From assembly GCA_938048455.1 (NCBI GenBank), contig CALIUY010000021.1, positions 1-64,000 of the forward strand: a stretch of DNA of 64,000 bases, given 5' to 3'. The notes beneath the pieces were generated by a model. It was not told where the DNA came from. It ran no database searches and worked only from the letters and a program-made list of their open reading frames with translations. Source of the stretch: an uncultured Desulfobacterales bacterium. GTDB lineage: Bacteria > Desulfobacterota > Desulfobacteria > Desulfobacterales > SpSt-501. Below are positions 1 through 8,176 of the stretch, one piece after another (the stretch's first letter is position 1; each line of letters begins with the position of its first letter). The translations under genes and the position numbers were made by a program.

Positions 1-491
1 GCCAAGATCAAATTTGATGTCTTCCTCATTGCTTTAACCTAACTCAATTTACAAGCTCGGTCCTTTTAAAATTCTGAAGCCCCTATTCCACTTACGAAGT
101 GGAAAACGGATTTTCCCAAAAGACTAAAAAGGGTCAAGGGAAAAATTGATTCATTTTTATTAAAATCTGATTTGGAAGGGGTGAGGTTATCAATTCAAAA
201 AGAGAGGAAAGAAAAATTTGAAGCAAAAATTGTTTTAGAGAATTTAAGGAATTTTGTTGACCGACTTAAAGAAATAAATCAAGAAGAAAAACCTTATTTG
301 TTTCAATACCTTATTAAGGACATAATTTACGGAAAAGATGAGATAAGAGTTAATCTGTTTTATCTGCCGAATTTCAGAGCGAACCTGCCAGCACAAAGCC
401 AGAGCGGTGGAACTGCGAGGGCGACTGCTGGTGGTGAGCCAGCATCACCCTTTTTGTTCCTTCTTATATAGGTTTGAAAAATCGTTCAAAA
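1..491. mobile_element. AT-rich end of a probable integrated element next to tRNA-Asn
   Basis: The first ~480 bases are visibly AT-rich, unlike the GC-rich remainder. They carry a serine-recombinase tail and stop at the 3' end of the tRNA-Asn gene, a common integration point for mobile DNA. No attachment-site duplicate can be seen because the other end lies outside the window. A weak hairpin (TGCTGG/CCAGCA, about 429-447) is followed by a short T-run and could end the recombinase transcript. The element assignment is inferred from composition, gene content and position. Confidence 0.4.
70..471 (+). pseudogene. C-terminal remnant of a large serine recombinase
   Basis: An open frame runs from just after a stop at 67-69 to 471 and has no convincing start; TTG at 172 is the first possible one. 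The product is Lys/Glu/Ile-rich. Its stretch LENLRNFVDRL...LFQYLIKDIIY...DEIRVNLFYLP resembles the last ~70 residues of large serine recombinases: the coiled-coil end, then a strand reading I.V.L. The catalytic resolvase domain and the zinc domain are absent, and the three forward frames upstream to base 1 show nothing recombinase-like. The last ~25 residues (Gly/Ala/Ser-rich) look like read-through into non-coding DNA. Most likely a decayed integrase fragment. Assignment rests on motif resemblance only. Confidence 0.5.
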
Positions 492-567
492 TGGCTCCCC
501 GAGCAGGACTCGAACCTGCAACCTAGTGGTTAACAGCCACCCGCTCTGCCGATTGAGCTATCGGGGA
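492..567 (-). tRNA. tRNA-Asn (GUU)
   Basis: The reverse strand folds as a complete 76-nt tRNA: acceptor TCCCCGA pairs with TCGGGGA, discriminator G, encoded CCA, anticodon loop CTGTTAA with anticodon GTT, and a T-arm containing GGTTCGAGTCC. The first pair is U1-A72. The D-loop has eight bases with no extra base at 20a. In bacteria these two features are known recognition marks for the GatCAB amidotransferase acting on Asp-tRNA(Asn). Confidence 0.97.
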
Positions 568-595
568 TCGAAGGCGGACGGGAAGCGGAAAACCC

Positions 596-610
596 CCCGC
601 TTGAAGCGGG
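596..610 (-). other. small hairpin in the tRNA-Asn leader
   Basis: CCCGC-TTGAA-GCGGG forms a 5-bp stem (7 bp if the inner T-A pairs form). It lies about 29 bases upstream of the mature tRNA 5' end and downstream of the probable promoter, so it would be in the precursor leader. On the minus strand it is followed by a GTTTT run, which looks terminator-like, but the short stem makes real termination doubtful. Confidence 0.4.
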
Positions 611-639
611 AGGCTACGCGTTCCTGTCGTAACCTTGAA

Positions 640-668
640 TTTCTATTGGACATTTTCCCCCTTGTCAA
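640..668 (-). promoter_or_regulatory. sigma-70-type promoter for tRNA-Asn
   Basis: On the minus strand TTGACA (663-668) is followed after 17 bases by TAGAAA (640-645). This gives a consensus -35, a 4/6 -10 and ideal spacing. Transcription would start near 633, leaving a leader of about 65 bases before the tRNA. Confidence 0.6.
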
Positions 669-766
669 TAGAGTTTTACGCCCAGGGGCCGCTTCATCTT
701 CGATTTTCCCTTGCTTTCGCCCACCGGCTGTGCCCAAAAGGGTTTGACGTCTCTGGAGGACGGACC

Positions 767-2152
767 ATGGAAAATCAAACGAAACGGGGCCGGGCGGCCG
801 GCCCGAACCTCGATCTCCTCTACCGTCGGCTGAGCAACGCTTACGAGGAGGTGCTCGGCCGCTTGCTCGAGCAGGCGGCCGAAACCCTGGGCGAGGAGGG
901 GATCTCTCTTGCGCTCGCCGACTTCCTCCTTTGGCCCGACGACGAAGAGGAGTTCCGGCGCGCCTACGAGGCGCACGCCGCGCTTTTCGTCCCCTGGCTC
1001 GTCTTCGACTGGACGCCCGACCCCGACGACGTCGACCCTGCGGTGCGAAAGGACTTTACGGAACCGCTGGCACGCCTGGCGCTCAAAAACCCCGTCCTCC
1101 AACTCGACCCCCTCGAGCGGCGCATCCTCGAGGCCGCGGGGGCGGAGCCCTTCAGCTTCCACGAGGTCATCGCCTGCCACCCGGGCGAGGGATTCATCCT
1201 CCGGGACATCCTGCGCGGCCGGGAGGTCGAGGTCTGCGAACGGCTGGGCTCCGAGAACGTGGCGCCGGGGGACATCCTCTTCGCCCGCGTCGTCCGCATC
1301 GAGCAAATCGCCATGCTCGCCGGTTGCGGGTCGCTCTTCTTCCCGCCGGATTTCAAGCCCAAGGTGATCGCGCTGCGCGCGAAGATCGCAGGCCGGCGCA
1401 AGGCGATCCCGGACGAGGAGCTGCGCCGGAACGACGCGGAGCTGCGCGATCTCTTCTTCGCCCTTCACGACGCCCTGACCTCGCCGCTTGAGCTTCGCAA
1501 CACCGATAACGAGGAGATCCTCTTTCACCGTCTGCACTGGGAGATCGACTCGGCGGCCGAGGCCTTCGAGCGCTTGAAACACCTCTGCGCCGACGAGGCC
1601 CCGGAGGAGATCCTCGGCCGCGCCGAGCGCACGGCGGACGGGACCCTCAAGCGCGTCCATTTTGCGTGGAGGCGCCGGGGCGACTCGAAAACCCCCGGGG
1701 TGCCGAACACGGTCCTCGGCAAGATCACCATCGAGGAGGGAAAGCTCCGGGTGGAGGTCAACTCCGCCGCACGCGCCGCACACATCCGCGAAACGGTCGA
1801 CCGCGCCCTGGGCGCGACCGGCCGCCACCGGGCGACCGAGGTTCTGGGAAAACAGCCCATTCCCCCATTCCCGCGCGATGACGCCGATGCGCTCGAGGAG
1901 ATCCGGAAGAGCCCGGAGGCCCGGGCGGAGATGGGAAAGCTCTTCGAGAATTACTGGATGGAGTGGACGACGACGAAGCTTCCGGCCCTGGGCGGAAAGA
2001 CCCCGCGGCAGGCAGTGCGCAGCGCCGACGGCCGGGAGAGCGTGGAGGCGATCCTCGCCGCGGCCGAGCGCGACGCGGTCCGCGCGGCGCAATTCCCCGA
2101 AGAGGCCCTCGCCGGCATCCGCAAAGCGCGACGGCTCCTCGGGCTTTCCTGA
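767..2152 (+). CDS. conserved hypothetical protein with C-terminal [13 protein letters not shown] motif
   Basis: A 461-residue cytosolic protein with no signal peptide. The ATG at 767 has GGAGG eight bases upstream; the open frame extends further 5' but without a better ribosome site. The N-terminal half is acidic and probably helical ([37 protein letters not shown]). A block reading [19 protein letters not shown] follows mid-protein. The end carries [13 protein letters not shown] followed by GRESVEAIL, a motif seen at the end of several uncharacterised SEC-C-associated and DUF2384-like proteins. No SEC-C cysteine motif is present. It faces aspS, 43 bases away. Function unknown; real gene by codon use and ribosome site. 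Confidence 0.75.
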   Translation: MENQTKRGRAAGPNLDLLYRRLSNAYEEVLGRLLEQAAETLGEEGISLALADFLLWPDDEEEFRRAYEAHAALFVPWLVFDWTPDPDDVDPAVRKDFTEPLARLALKNPVLQLDPLERRILEAAGAEPFSFHEVIACHPGEGFILRDILRGREVEVCERLGSENVAPGDILFARVVRIEQIAMLAGCGSLFFPPDFKPKVIALRAKIAGRRKAIPDEELRRNDAELRDLFFALHDALTSPLELRNTDNEEILFHRLHWEIDSAAEAFERLKHLCADEAPEEILGRAERTADGTLKRVHFAWRRRGDSKTPGVPNTVLGKITIEEGKLRVEVNSAARAAHIRETVDRALGATGRHRATEVLGKQPIPPFPRDDADALEEIRKSPEARAEMGKLFENYWMEWTTTKLPALGGKTPRQAVRSADGRESVEAILAAAERDAVRAAQFPEEALAGIRKARRLLGLS

Positions 2153-2195
2153 ACGGCCCCGCAGGCCGCAGGCGGCCTCGGCGCCGCAGGCGTCC

Positions 2196-3980
2196 TCAGC
2201 GCGGGGCGCGCACCTTGATCCCCAGTTCGTCCAGCTGCGCGCGGCTCACCGCCGCGGGAGCGTTGGTGAGAAGACAGGCCGCCTTCTGGGTCTTGGGGAA
2301 GGCGATCACGTCGCGGATGGAGCTCTCCCCGCAGAGGAGCATCACCAGGCGGTCGAAGCCGAAGGCGATCCCGCCGTGCGGCGGAGCCCCGGAGTCGAGC
2401 GCCGCGAGGAGAAAGCCGAACTTCTCCTCGACCTCCTCGGCCGAAAGCCCGAGCGCACGGAAGATGCGCTCCTGGAGCGCCCGCCGGTGGTTGCGGATGC
2501 TTCCGCCACCGATTTCGAAGCCGTTCAGGACAAGATCGTAGGCGCGCGAGGAGACCGAGAGCGGCTCGGACTCGAGTCTTTCGGCATCCTCCTCGAGCGG
2601 CGCGGTGAAGGGGTGGTGGAGCGCCTGGAGCCGCTTTTCGGTCTCGTCCCACTCGAACATCGGAAATCGCGTCACCCAGACGAAAGAGAAGCCCTCCTTC
2701 GGGATGAGCCCCAGCTTCTCCCCCAGGTGGTTCCGCAGGTGGCCCAGCGCCTCATGCACCACCGCCGGCCGGTCGGCGACGAAGAAGACGAGATCCCCGG
2801 TCTCCAGCCCGAGGCGCTCGGCGAGCGCCGCCTTTTCCGCGTCGGTAAAGAATTTCGCGATCGGCGATTGCCAGCCCTCGGGGCGGATCTTGATCCAGGC
2901 GAGCCCCTGGGCGCGGTAGACGGCGGCGAAGGCGGTCAGGTCGTCGATTTCCTTGCGCGACATCTCGACACAGCCCTTGGCGTTCAGGGCCTTCACTCGG
3001 CCGCCCGCCGCGGCCGCCGCGGCGAAGACCTTGAAGCCCGAGCCGGCGACGATGTCGGTCACGTCCCGCAGCTCCAACCCGAAGCGGAGGTCGGGCTTGT
3101 CCAGGCCGTAGCGGTCGAGGGCCTCGGCGTAGGTGAGCCGCGGGAAAGGAAGCGCAAGCTCGATCCCCCGCACCTCGCGGAAGACCGCGGCCATCATCCC
3201 CTCGGCGACCGCGATCACGTCCTCTTCGCCCACGAAGGACATCTCGATGTCGATCTGGGTGAACTCGGGCTGGCGGTCGGCACGCAGATCCTCGTCGCGG
3301 AAGCAGCGCACGATCTGGTAGTAGCGGTCGAAGCCCGCGATCATGAAGAGCTGCTTGAAGATCTGCGGCGACTGGGGAAGCGCATAGAAGAGCCCCGGGT
3401 TGACCCGGCTCGGGACGAGATAGTCGCGCGCGCCCTCGGGGGTGCTGCGGGTGAGAAAGGGGGTCTCGAGGTCGAGAAAGCCCAGGCCGTTCAAATAGGA
3501 GCGCACCGCGGCCGCGGCGCGGTGCCGCAGGATGAGGTTTCTCTGCAGCCGCGGCCGCCGCAGGTCGATGTGGCGGTGCCGCAGGCGCACGGCCTCGGCC
3601 GTCTCGGTTTCGTCCTCGAGCGGAAAAGGCGGAGTCTGGGCGGTGTTCAGGATGCGCAGTTCGCTCGCCAGGACCTCGATCGCCCCGGTCGCGAGCGCCG
3701 GGTTCTCCATTCCCGGGGGCCGGCGCTCCACGCGGCCGGCGACGCCGAGCACGTATTCGCTGCGCACCGCTTCGGCCTTGGCGTGCGCCTCCGGAGCGAG
3801 CTCGGGGTTGAAGACGACCTGGGTGATCCCCTCGCGGTCGCGCAGGTCGACGAAGATCACCCCCCCGTGATCCCGGCGGCGAAGCACCCAGCCCGCGAGC
3901 ACCACCTCGCGCCCGACGTCGCCCGCGCCCAGCTCCCCGCAGGAGTGGGTGCGGCGCAGGGAAAGCAGTGGATCGGTCAC
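2196..3980 (-). CDS. aspS: aspartyl-tRNA synthetase, probably non-discriminating (Asp/Asn)
   Basis: 594 residues, the normal length of bacterial AspRS. It charges tRNA-Asp with aspartate. The order is an N-terminal anticodon-binding OB fold (about 1-110), the class II core with the GAD insertion (mid-protein), and motif 3 near the C-terminus ([15 protein letters not shown]). In the OB fold the sequence reads [10 protein letters not shown] with His at residue 38. Discriminating enzymes usually have Leu at this position (RRDLG), and His is the hallmark of enzymes that also charge tRNA-Asn. Together with the U1-A72 tRNA-Asn in this window this suggests the GatCAB pathway. It lies 39 bases downstream of hisS in the same direction, a frequent pair in bacteria. 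Confidence 0.96.
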   Translation of the reverse strand: MTDPLLSLRRTHSCGELGAGDVGREVVLAGWVLRRRDHGGVIFVDLRDREGITQVVFNPELAPEAHAKAEAVRSEYVLGVAGRVERRPPGMENPALATGAIEVLASELRILNTAQTPPFPLEDETETAEAVRLRHRHIDLRRPRLQRNLILRHRAAAAVRSYLNGLGFLDLETPFLTRSTPEGARDYLVPSRVNPGLFYALPQSPQIFKQLFMIAGFDRYYQIVRCFRDEDLRADRQPEFTQIDIEMSFVGEEDVIAVAEGMMAAVFREVRGIELALPFPRLTYAEALDRYGLDKPDLRFGLELRDVTDIVAGSGFKVFAAAAAAGGRVKALNAKGCVEMSRKEIDDLTAFAAVYRAQGLAWIKIRPEGWQSPIAKFFTDAEKAALAERLGLETGDLVFFVADRPAVVHEALGHLRNHLGEKLGLIPKEGFSFVWVTRFPMFEWDETEKRLQALHHPFTAPLEEDAERLESEPLSVSSRAYDLVLNGFEIGGGSIRNHRRALQERIFRALGLSAEEVEEKFGFLLAALDSGAPPHGGIAFGFDRLVMLLCGESSIRDVIAFPKTQKAACLLTNAPAAVSRAQLDELGIKVRAPR

Positions 3981-4019
3981 CTTCCGGCTCCTTCCTTGTG
4001 CATTCGGGGAATTCGGGGC

Positions 4020-5276
4020 TCACTCGGTGAGCATCGCCGCGACCCGATCGACGAGCCCCGCGAGGGGAACCTCGCGCTGCCGCTTGGAGCGCATGTCGCG
4101 CAGCGAGGCCGTGCCGCGGGCGAGCTCCTCCTCGCCCACCATGAGCACCCAGGCCGCCCCTTCGCGGTCGGCGGCCTTGAGCTGGCTCTTCAGGCTCTTC
4201 TCTCCGAACTCCATCGCCACCCGGATCCCCCGCTCCCCGAGCCGGCAGTACCACGCGAAGGCGGCCTGCCGCGCCCGCGCCCCCAGCGCGGCCAAAAAGA
4301 GGTCGGGTTGGGGGCGGAGCTCCTCCGGGTTCAGGCCGGCGATTTCCGCGAGCCGGTCGAAGCCGATCGCAAAGCCCGTGGCCGGCAGATCCGGGCCGCC
4401 CAGCTCGGCGATCAGCCGGTCGTAGCGTCCGCCGCCGGCGACCGCGCTCTGCGCCCCGAGCGCGCCGGTCTGAATCTCGAAGGTCGCGCGCGTGTAGTAG
4501 TCGAGCCCGCGCACCAGCCGCGGGTCGACGACGTAGGGAACCCCGAGGGCGGCGAGCGCGTTCTGCAGCAGATCGAAGTCCCGACGGCAATCCGTGCAGA
4601 GATGATCGAGGATCGAGGGGGCCGCGGCGAGCGCCGCGCGGCACTCGGGCACCTTGCAGTCGAGCACGCGGAGCGGGTTGCGGCTGCGGCGGCGGCTGCA
4701 GTCCTCGCAGAGGCGGTCGCTCACCGAGGCGAGCATCTCCTGGAGCGCGTGCCGGAACGAGGGGCGGCAGGCGGCGCAGCCGAGGGAGTTCACGTGCGCC
4801 TCGACGTCGGCGACGGAAAGCCGCCGGAAGAGGCTCGTGAGCAGAAAAACGAGCTCGGCGTCGGCCAGCGGCGAGGCGACTCCGAGAATCTCGGCGTCGA
4901 TCTGGTAGAACTGCCGGTAGCGGCCCTTCTGCGGCCGCTCGCGGCGGAACATCGGGCCCACCATGTAGAGGCGCCGGGCGGGGTCCGGAGCGTAGAGCTT
5001 GTGTTGGATGTAGGCGCGCACGATGGAGGCGGTCGCCTCGGGGCGCATCGTGACCGTCTCGCCGCCGCGGTCGGCGAAGGTGTACATCTCCTTTTCGACG
5101 ATGTCGGTGTCCTCGCCGATGCTGCGCCGGAAGAGTTCGGTCTTCTCGAGAACGGGAATACGGATCTCGCGGAAGCCGAAGCGCTCGAGAAGCTCGCGCG
5201 CCTCGCGCTCGATCTTCTGCCAGAGCTCGACCTCGCCGGGGAGGATGTCCTTGAAGCCGCGGATGAGCTGGATCAT
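4020..5276 (-). CDS. hisS: histidyl-tRNA synthetase
   Basis: 418 residues, typical of HisRS. The start MIQLIRGFKDILPGE is the family's usual beginning and sits behind a GGGGAGG-type site, so upstream in-frame codons were rejected. Visible motifs are class II motif 2 (FRRERPQKGRYRQF), the histidine-specific block LVRGLDYYTRATFE, and GGGRYDRL. A central Cys-rich segment (CEDC...CKVPEC...CTDC) occurs in many bacterial HisRS. It is first gene of the hisS-aspS unit, with a plausible promoter at 5324-5353. Confidence 0.96.
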   Translation of the reverse strand: MIQLIRGFKDILPGEVELWQKIEREARELLERFGFREIRIPVLEKTELFRRSIGEDTDIVEKEMYTFADRGGETVTMRPEATASIVRAYIQHKLYAPDPARRLYMVGPMFRRERPQKGRYRQFYQIDAEILGVASPLADAELVFLLTSLFRRLSVADVEAHVNSLGCAACRPSFRHALQEMLASVSDRLCEDCSRRRSRNPLRVLDCKVPECRAALAAAPSILDHLCTDCRRDFDLLQNALAALGVPYVVDPRLVRGLDYYTRATFEIQTGALGAQSAVAGGGRYDRLIAELGGPDLPATGFAIGFDRLAEIAGLNPEELRPQPDLFLAALGARARQAAFAWYCRLGERGIRVAMEFGEKSLKSQLKAADREGAAWVLMVGEEELARGTASLRDMRSKRQREVPLAGLVDRVAAMLTE

Positions 5277-5323
5277 GGGTGTCCTGCGCCCCTCCCCCCG
5301 GCCGGAGGCCGGGGAAACCGGTC

Positions 5324-5353
5324 CATTTAGCGCGAGGCACACGCTTCCGTCAA
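5324..5353 (-). promoter_or_regulatory. putative promoter of hisS-aspS
   Basis: On the minus strand TTGACG (5348-5353) is separated by 18 bases from TAAATG (5324-5329). The -35 is strong and the -10 weak. It is the best candidate in the 155-base divergent gap. Confidence 0.35.
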
Positions 5354-5379
5354 CACTCTTCTCGCGCCGGGCCGACCGG

Positions 5380-5408
5380 TTGCGCCTTCGGTCGCCATCC
5401 GTTAGGAT
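5380..5408 (+). promoter_or_regulatory. putative promoter of the S58-type hydrolase
   Basis: TTGCGC (5380-5385), a 17-base spacer, then TAGGAT (5403-5408). The -10 matches 4/6 and the -35 is weak. The predicted start lies just before the GAGGAAG ribosome site. Confidence 0.3.
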
Positions 5409-5431
5409 CCCGCCCGAGCGAGGAAGCGGAC

Positions 5432-6439
5432 ATGAACACCGCCGGAGCGCAAAACGCCCTGACCGACGTGGAAGGCATCCTCGTCGGCCACCACACCGAT
5501 CTCGAGGCCGCAAGCGGGGTCACGGCGATCCTCTGCCCGGAGGGAGCGACGGCCGCGGTGGACGTGCGCGGAGCGGCCCCGGGGACGCGCGAGACCGACC
5601 TTCTCGCCCCGGAGAACCTGGTCGAAACGGTGCAGGCGGTCCTGCTCTGCGGCGGCTCGGTCTACGGGCTTGCCGCGGCCGACGGCGCCGTGCGCTGGCT
5701 TGCCGCCCGGGGCCTGGGCTTTCCCCTCGGCGAGGGTCGGGTCGCCCCGATCGTGCCCGCGGCGGTCCTCTTCGATCTCGGCCGCGGCCGCGATTTCCTT
5801 CCCCCCGTCGGCCCGCTCTGGGGCGAGTCCGCCTGCGCGCAGGCGACGGCCGGGTCGGTCGCCGAGGGCACAGTCGGCGCCGGCACCGGGGCGGTCGCCG
5901 GCGGCATCAAGGGCGGGATCGGCACGGCGAGTCTCGTTCTCGACTCCGGGATCACGGTGGCAGCCCTTGTTGCCGTGAACGCCGGAGGTTCGGTGATCGA
6001 CCCGGCGACGGGCAGGCCCTGGGAGATCGCCTCCGAGATCGGCGGGGAGTTCGGCGAACAAGGCCGGCGGTCGATCGTTTCGCCTGCGCCCCCGGCTCCG
6101 CAGCCGGCACGGAACACCACGATCGGCGTGGTCGCCACCGACGCCGTGCTCTCCAAATCCCAAGCCCTCAAGGTCGCGCAAATGGCGCACGACGGGCTCG
6201 CCCGCGCCGTGCGTCCGGCCCACACCCTCTTCGACGGCGACACCCTCTTCTGCCTCGCCACCGGCCGCCGGCCCCTGCCTCTGGAGGCGGGCGTCTTTCC
6301 CGTCCCGGCCGCCGGGGCCCTGAGCGCGATCGGCCATGCGGCGGCCCTGTGCACGGCGCGGGCGATCGTGCGCGCCGTGCTCGCCGCCCGCTCGCTTGCC
6401 GGCATCGCGGCCTTTCGCGATCTTCCCGACCGAACATGA
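5432..6439 (+). CDS. P1-family (S58, DmpA/NylC-like) self-cleaving aminohydrolase
   Basis: 335 residues, behind GAGGAAG. It belongs to the DmpA/NylC N-terminal-nucleophile family, whose members hydrolyse N-terminal residues of peptides or amide oligomers after autoproteolysis. The family block GIKGGIGTASL is present. The sequence ARNTTIGVVATDA places an Asn228-Thr229 bond where NylC cleaves itself, so Thr229 would become the nucleophile of a small C-terminal subunit. No signal peptide is seen, so it is probably cytosolic. It sits just upstream of a peptide-type ABC transporter operon, which fits a role in peptide or amide use. The exact substrate cannot be read from the sequence. Confidence 0.85.
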   Translation: MNTAGAQNALTDVEGILVGHHTDLEAASGVTAILCPEGATAAVDVRGAAPGTRETDLLAPENLVETVQAVLLCGGSVYGLAAADGAVRWLAARGLGFPLGEGRVAPIVPAAVLFDLGRGRDFLPPVGPLWGESACAQATAGSVAEGTVGAGTGAVAGGIKGGIGTASLVLDSGITVAALVAVNAGGSVIDPATGRPWEIASEIGGEFGEQGRRSIVSPAPPAPQPARNTTIGVVATDAVLSKSQALKVAQMAHDGLARAVRPAHTLFDGDTLFCLATGRRPLPLEAGVFPVPAAGALSAIGHAAALCTARAIVRAVLAARSLAGIAAFRDLPDRT

Positions 6440-6468
6440 GCCCTTTCGTTCCCACCCGTCCCCCCCTC

Positions 6469-6498
6469 TGGACAGGCGGAAGAAAATGCGCTTAAAGA
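6469..6498 (+). promoter_or_regulatory. weak putative promoter upstream of the dpp-type operon
   Basis: TGGACA (5/6 to the -35 consensus) and TAAAGA are separated by 18 bases in the 143-base gap before the substrate-binding protein gene. Weak and unproven. Confidence 0.25.
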
Positions 6499-6582
6499 AC
6501 AACAAACCCGTTTTTGCGCCCCGGGGACGCGGCATCCCGGCATGCGGTCCCGCGGGCCACGGCAGGATTTGAAGGAGGAGGT

Positions 6583-8079
6583 ATGAAACGACTGCTTGCG
6601 ATCGCCTGGGTTTTCGTTTTCGCCATCCCCTTTTCCGCCCCCGCGGCCGAGACGCCCAAGAAAGGCGGTGGTCTGATCGTCTGCGTCGGCGACGAGCCCC
6701 CGGGCCTCGACCCCACGGCCTCGGCCTCGGCGGCGATCGACCGCGTGGTCTACTCGAACCTCTTCGAGGGGCTGGTCAAGGTCGACCGCAACGGAAGACT
6801 CGTCCCCGGCCTCGCTCTCGGCTGGGAAATTTCCCCGGACGCGAAGACTTACACCTTCCGGCTGCGCCAGGGGGTCCGCTTCCACAACGGGGAGCCTTTC
6901 AACGCCCAGGTCGCGAAATGGAACCTCGAGCGCGGCGCGGCGCCGGATACCAAAAACGCGCACCCCGAGTTCTTCCGCCAGATCGAGAAAATCGAAACCC
7001 CCGACGACTCCACCCTGCGGCTCACCCTCAAGGACGTGAATGCGCTCTTTCTTTTCCAGATGGCCGAGGGCGACGCGGTCCTGTTGCCCATGAAAGGCTA
7101 TGAGGACACGGCCGCCCGGCCGATCGGGACCGGCCCCTTCCGCTTCGTCGAGTGGCGCCGCGGCGACAGCGTCGTCCTCGAGCGCAACCCCAACTACTGG
7201 AACCCGACGCTTCCCTACCTCGACCGGCTGACCTTCCGCTTCATCAAGGACCCCAGCGCCCAGGTCGCGGCCCTGAAGGCCGGGGACGTGGACGTGCTCG
7301 GCTGGATCCTCGCCCCGGAGATCGCCCGCGGCATCGCCCGCGACAACCGTTTCAAGATCCTCGCGGGCTCCTCGACCTCCGAGGTCATCATGTCCACGAA
7401 CAACAAGGCCAAGCCCTTCGACAACAAGCTCGTCCGCCAGGCGATGGCCCACGCGATCGACCGCAAGACGGTGAACGAGCTCGTGATGCTGGGCTACGGG
7501 ACCCCGATCGGCTCCCACTGGCCGCCGATCACGCCCTATTACGTGGATCTGACGAAGAAGTTCCCCTACGACCCGAAGAAGGCGAAAGAACTCCTCGCCC
7601 AGGCGGGCTACCCGAACGGCTTCTCCGCCCGCATTCAGCTGCCGGCGATCTACCCTTACGCCCAGAAGGCGGGCGAGGTGATCGCCGACATGCTGGGCCG
7701 GGTGGGGATCAAACTGAAGATCGAGATCGTCGAGTGGGGCTTCTGGCTCGACCGCATCTTCAAGCAGAAGGACTTCGAGCTCTCGATGATCGGCCACGCC
7801 GAGGCTTGGGACATCGGAATCTACGCCAACCCGAACTACTACTTCCAGTACGATTCGGCCGAGTTCCGCGACGCCTACCAGAAGGCCCTGCGCGCGACGA
7901 GCGAGGCGGAGAAAGCGAAGTGGTTCGCCCGCTGCCAGGAAATCGTGGCCGAGGACGCGGTGAACGGCTTTCTTTTCGTGAGCCCCTCGCTTTCGGCGAT
8001 GAAGGCCGAGGTGATGAACTGGTGGAAGGACTACCCGACGATCGCCCTCGACGCGACCGAGGTGTGGTGGAACAAATAG
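6583..8079 (+). CDS. dppA: ABC transporter substrate-binding protein, family 5 (peptide/nickel type)
   Basis: 498 residues with a clear Sec signal peptide (KRLLAIAWVFVFAIPFSAPA, cleavage near AAE). The ATG follows GGAGGAGG. It is a periplasmic solute receptor of SBP family 5 (DppA/OppA/NikA); the N-terminal block with YSNLFEGLVK and the long two-lobe domain are typical. It is the first gene of an operon continuing with two permeases, an M20 hydrolase, two ATPases and panB. A strong hairpin follows it (8134-8166), which often keeps receptor mRNA more abundant than downstream genes. The ligand is not determinable; peptides are favoured by the peptidase neighbours. Confidence 0.93.
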   Translation: MKRLLAIAWVFVFAIPFSAPAAETPKKGGGLIVCVGDEPPGLDPTASASAAIDRVVYSNLFEGLVKVDRNGRLVPGLALGWEISPDAKTYTFRLRQGVRFHNGEPFNAQVAKWNLERGAAPDTKNAHPEFFRQIEKIETPDDSTLRLTLKDVNALFLFQMAEGDAVLLPMKGYEDTAARPIGTGPFRFVEWRRGDSVVLERNPNYWNPTLPYLDRLTFRFIKDPSAQVAALKAGDVDVLGWILAPEIARGIARDNRFKILAGSSTSEVIMSTNNKAKPFDNKLVRQAMAHAIDRKTVNELVMLGYGTPIGSHWPPITPYYVDLTKKFPYDPKKAKELLAQAGYPNGFSARIQLPAIYPYAQKAGEVIADMLGRVGIKLKIEIVEWGFWLDRIFKQKDFELSMIGHAEAWDIGIYANPNYYFQYDSAEFRDAYQKALRATSEAEKAKWFARCQEIVAEDAVNGFLFVSPSLSAMKAEVMNWWKDYPTIALDATEVWWNK

Positions 8080-8133
8080 GAGAGGCGGACGGCTGTCCGC
8101 AACCCCTCGCCAACCCGAACGGAGCCGAACCCG

Positions 8134-8166
8134 CCGGGCGGGCCTCCAAGCGGAAGGCCCGCCCGG
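8134..8166 (+). terminator. intercistronic hairpin between dppA and dppB
   Basis: A perfect 12-bp GC-rich stem (8134-8145 with 8155-8166) encloses a 9-base loop. There is no U-run. It ends only ten bases before the dppB start. A role as attenuator or mRNA 3'-end stabiliser is inferred. Confidence 0.65.
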
Positions 8167-8176
8167 GCCGTTTCCC

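Noticed and set aside
590-640. Possible IS200/IS605-type end palindrome near the tRNA
   Set aside because: Hairpin CCCGC/GCGGG and flank resemble such ends, but there is no tnpA/tnpB remnant and it lies within the tRNA leader downstream of a good promoter.
1662-5330. Long open frame (1222 codons) on the plus strand across aspS and hisS
   Set aside because: It is the antisense of clear synthetase genes; high GC content keeps opposite frames free of stops. The translation is low-complexity Arg/Ala/Gly and has no domain.
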